Of a stretch of DNA of 7,091 nucleotides, positions 4,907 through 7,091 are shown piece after piece. The position numbers were made by a program, and so were the translations under genes. Origin of the DNA: Candidatus Omnitrophota bacterium (GTDB lineage Bacteria; Omnitrophota; Omnitrophia; Omnitrophales; Aquincolibacteriaceae); assembly GCA_023247135.1 (NCBI GenBank), contig JAHFHB010000074.1:1220-8310 (forward strand). The letters run 5' to 3'. The notes under the pieces are model-generated. The model was not told where the DNA came from and searched no databases. It saw nothing but the letters and a program-made list of their open reading frames with translations. Numbering within the stretch: the first letter of the stretch is position 1; the number at the start of each line of letters is the position of its first letter.

Positions 4907-7091
4907 ATGCTCAATATCCGAGAAGAACTGCAAAAACGTATTTTGATCCTGGATGGCGCCATGGGCACCATGATTCAGGGTTACAAGCTGGATGAGGCCG
5001 GCTACCGCGGCACAGCCTTCCAGAATCACTCCCATGACCTAAAGGGCAATAATGACGCCCTGTCGATCTCTCAGCCTGCCATTATCGAGGAAATCCACCG
5101 TAAATACCTCGAGGCCGGCGCAGACATTATCGAAACCAATACGTTCAATTCCAACATTTTTTCCCTGGCCGACTACGCCATGGAAAAACAGGTGTATGCT
5201 TTCAACGTCGCCTCCGCCCGTTTAGCCCGCAAAGCGGCCGACGCATTCACCGTCAAAAATCCGCAGAAACCGCGTTTTGTGGCGGGCGCCATCGGACCCA
5301 CCACCAAAACGGCCTCGATCTCCCCCAATGTGAATGACCCCGCGTTCCGCGCCGTCACGTTTAATCAGCTTGTCGCCGGTTACAGCGAACAAATTCGCGG
5401 CCTGGCGGATGGCGGTGTGGATGTGCTTTTGATTGAAACGGTTTTTGATACGCTCAACTGCAAAGCCGCAATCTATGCCGCTCTTGAATTTTTTGATAAA
5501 ACCGGAAAAAAATTTCCCCTCATGATCAGTGGGACCATCACCGACCGCAGCGGCCGCACGCTGTCGGGCCAAACCACAGAAGCCTTCTGGAACTCCGTCT
5601 GTCACGGCAATCTTTTATCGATCGGCCTCAACTGCGCGCTCGGTGCGAAGGAAATGCGGCCCTACATCGAAGAGCTTTCGCGCATCGCCGGCTGTTTTGT
5701 CAGCGCCTATCCCAATGCCGGCCTGCCGAATCAATTCGGCGAATACGACGAAACGCCGGACATGATGGCGCAGATCATCGACGAATTTGCCGCAAGCGGC
5801 CTGGTGAATATTCTGGGCGGCTGTTGCGGCACCACGCCGGCGCATATCGCCAAAATCGCAGAGGCCGCGGCCCGGCATAAGCCGCGCCCAATCCCAACGG
5901 TGGTGCCCTACACAAGACTCTCCGGACTAGAGCCGCTGACCCTGCGCCCGGACAGCAACTTTACCAATATCGGCGAGCGCACCAACATTACCGGCTCGCC
6001 CAAGTTTTCCAAGGCCATTCTTGCGGGCAACTACGACGAGGGACTGCAGATTGCCAAACAGCAGATCGAGAGCGGCGCTTTTATCATCGACGTGAACATG
6101 GACGAGGGCCTGCTCGACTCCGAGGCTGCCATGACGAAATTTTTGCATCTCGTGGTTTCGGAACCGGACATCAGCCGCGTGCCCATCATGGTCGATTCCT
6201 CCAAATGGACGGTGATTGAAGCGGGCCTGCAATGCCTGCAAGGCAAGTGCGTGGTCAATTCCATCAGCCTCAAGGAAGGCGTTGAGGCTTTCAAACTCAG
6301 AGCCAGGCAGGTCCGCCGTTACGGCGCGGCAGCCGTAGTCATGGCCTTTGATGAAAAAGGCCAGGCCGATACGGCCCAGCGCAAAGTCGATATCTGCGCC
6401 CGGGCTTATAAAATCCTGACGGAAGAAGAAGGTTTTCCGCCGCAGGATATTTTCTTTGACCCCAACGTACTGACCATCGCCACCGGCATTGAAGAACACA
6501 ACAATTACGCGGTGGAATTTATCGAAGCCTGCCGCGAACTCAAAAAACGCTTCCCCCTGACGCATTCGATCGGCGGCATCAGCAATTTGTCGTTCTCATT
6601 CCGCGGTGTCAACGTCATCCGCGAAGCCATGCACGCGGTTTTTCTTTATCATGCCCTCCGCGCGGGGCTGGACACCGGCATCGTGAATCCGGGTCTGCTA
6701 ATCGTTTATGAGGAAATCCCCAAAGACTTGCTTGAGTTGATTGAAGATGCGGTCTTGAACCGCCGTCCAGACGCGACCGAGCGCCTGCTAAAATTCTCTG
6801 AAAACCTGAAGGCGCCTGACGCCAAAGCTGAAAAAAAACAGGCCGAGTGGCGCACAAAATCCGCCGAAGAGCGCCTGTCGCACGCGCTGGTCAATGGCAT
6901 TACCGATTACATTGAGCAAGATTTGGAGGAGATCCGCCCCCGATTCCCCAAAGCCCTGAATATTATCGAAGGCCCGCTCATGGCCGGCATGAACGTCGTG
7001 GGCGATCTTTTCGGCGCCGGAAAAATGTTTTTGCCGCAGGTGGTCAAAAGTGCCCGCGTCATGAAAAAAGCCGTGCACCATCTCACGCCCT
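4907..7091 (+). CDS. metH: Cobalamin-dependent methionine synthase MetH, N-terminal 728 residues (3' end beyond right edge)
   Basis: The frame is open from ATG 4907 to the right edge. MetH moves a methyl group from 5-methyltetrahydrofolate via cobalamin to homocysteine, giving methionine. The homocysteine module (about 8-325) starts with RILILDGAMGTMIQ (10-23) and has the zinc ligands C243 (GLNC), C306 and C307 (GGCCGT). The pterin module (about 350-610) shows NIGERTNITGSPKF (354-367), DVNMDEG (395-401), VDSSKW (429-434), NSISLKEG (451-458) and DPNVLTIATG (518-527). The four-helix cobalamin cap starts near 650 and includes GPLMAGMNVVGDLFGAGKMF. The cobalamin-binding DxHxxG motif, and any C-terminal AdoMet reactivation domain, would lie beyond the edge. 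Full-length enzymes have about 1150-1230 residues. No Shine-Dalgarno sequence precedes the ATG, but the N-terminus aligns well with known MetH, so the start is firm. Confidence 0.97.
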   Translation, partial: MLNIREELQKRILILDGAMGTMIQGYKLDEAGYRGTAFQNHSHDLKGNNDALSISQPAIIEEIHRKYLEAGADIIETNTFNSNIFSLADYAMEKQVYAFNVASARLARKAADAFTVKNPQKPRFVAGAIGPTTKTASISPNVNDPAFRAVTFNQLVAGYSEQIRGLADGGVDVLLIETVFDTLNCKAAIYAALEFFDKTGKKFPLMISGTITDRSGRTLSGQTTEAFWNSVCHGNLLSIGLNCALGAKEMRPYIEELSRIAGCFVSAYPNAGLPNQFGEYDETPDMMAQIIDEFAASGLVNILGGCCGTTPAHIAKIAEAAARHKPRPIPTVVPYTRLSGLEPLTLRPDSNFTNIGERTNITGSPKFSKAILAGNYDEGLQIAKQQIESGAFIIDVNMDEGLLDSEAAMTKFLHLVVSEPDISRVPIMVDSSKWTVIEAGLQCLQGKCVVNSISLKEGVEAFKLRARQVRRYGAAAVVMAFDEKGQADTAQRKVDICARAYKILTEEEGFPPQDIFFDPNVLTIATGIEEHNNYAVEFIEACRELKKRFPLTHSIGGISNLSFSFRGVNVIREAMHAVFLYHALRAGLDTGIVNPGLLIVYEEIPKDLLELIEDAVLNRRPDATERLLKFSENLKAPDAKAEKKQAEWRTKSAEERLSHALVNGITDYIEQDLEEIRPRFPKALNIIEGPLMAGMNVVGDLFGAGKMFLPQVVKSARVMKKAVHHLTP

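Noticed and set aside
5927..6565. Open frame of 212 codons on the minus strand
   Set aside because: It is fully antisense to the pterin module of metH, whose motifs are continuous on the plus strand.

Overview
The window looks like chromosomal DNA of a moderately GC-rich Gram-negative-type bacterium. It carries six genes with mostly short gaps. I see no rRNA, tRNA, IS element or CRISPR array. Two genes run off the edges: a TerC-family gene on the left and metH on the right. I cannot place the organism firmly. Sparse Shine-Dalgarno sequences, a REC/HD-GYP regulator and a YaeQ-like gene would suit an uncultured lineage of the Omnitrophota/PVC or deltaproteobacterial kind, but that is a guess.

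Left block (1-973): a divergent pair of membrane-protein genes, a TerC/Alx-family gene (minus) and a UPF0016/GDT1-family gene (plus). Both families are linked to manganese export. Their promoter-like sequences share almost the same -35 bases. The plus-strand transcript is predicted to begin only a few bases before its ATG.

Middle-left block (992-2067): a minus-strand two-gene unit. A 78-residue protein of unknown function overlaps by 17 bp a gene for a YaeQ-like protein (PD-(D/E)XK nuclease-like fold). The YaeQ-like gene converges on the UPF0016 gene with an 18-bp gap. A 292-bp divergent intergenic region, rich in short inverted repeats, separates the unit from the next gene.

Middle block (2068-4846): a response regulator whose output is an intact HD-GYP cyclic-di-GMP phosphodiesterase, followed by a Schlafen/AlbA_2-type protein with a GHKL-like ATPase region, a tandem LESx linker and a C-terminal winged helix. 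The second gene has its own extended -10 promoter, so the two need not be functionally linked.

Right block (4853-7091): a possible terminator, a second copy of the same extended -10 promoter motif (14 of 15 bases identical to the first), and the first 728 codons of cobalamin-dependent methionine synthase, covering the homocysteine, pterin and cobalamin-cap regions.

Nothing here is a clear multi-gene novel system. The best leads are the divergent manganese-exporter pair with a shared -35, the uncharacterised small-protein/YaeQ-like operon, the repeated promoter motif with near-leaderless starts, and the repeat-bearing linker of the Schlafen-like protein.
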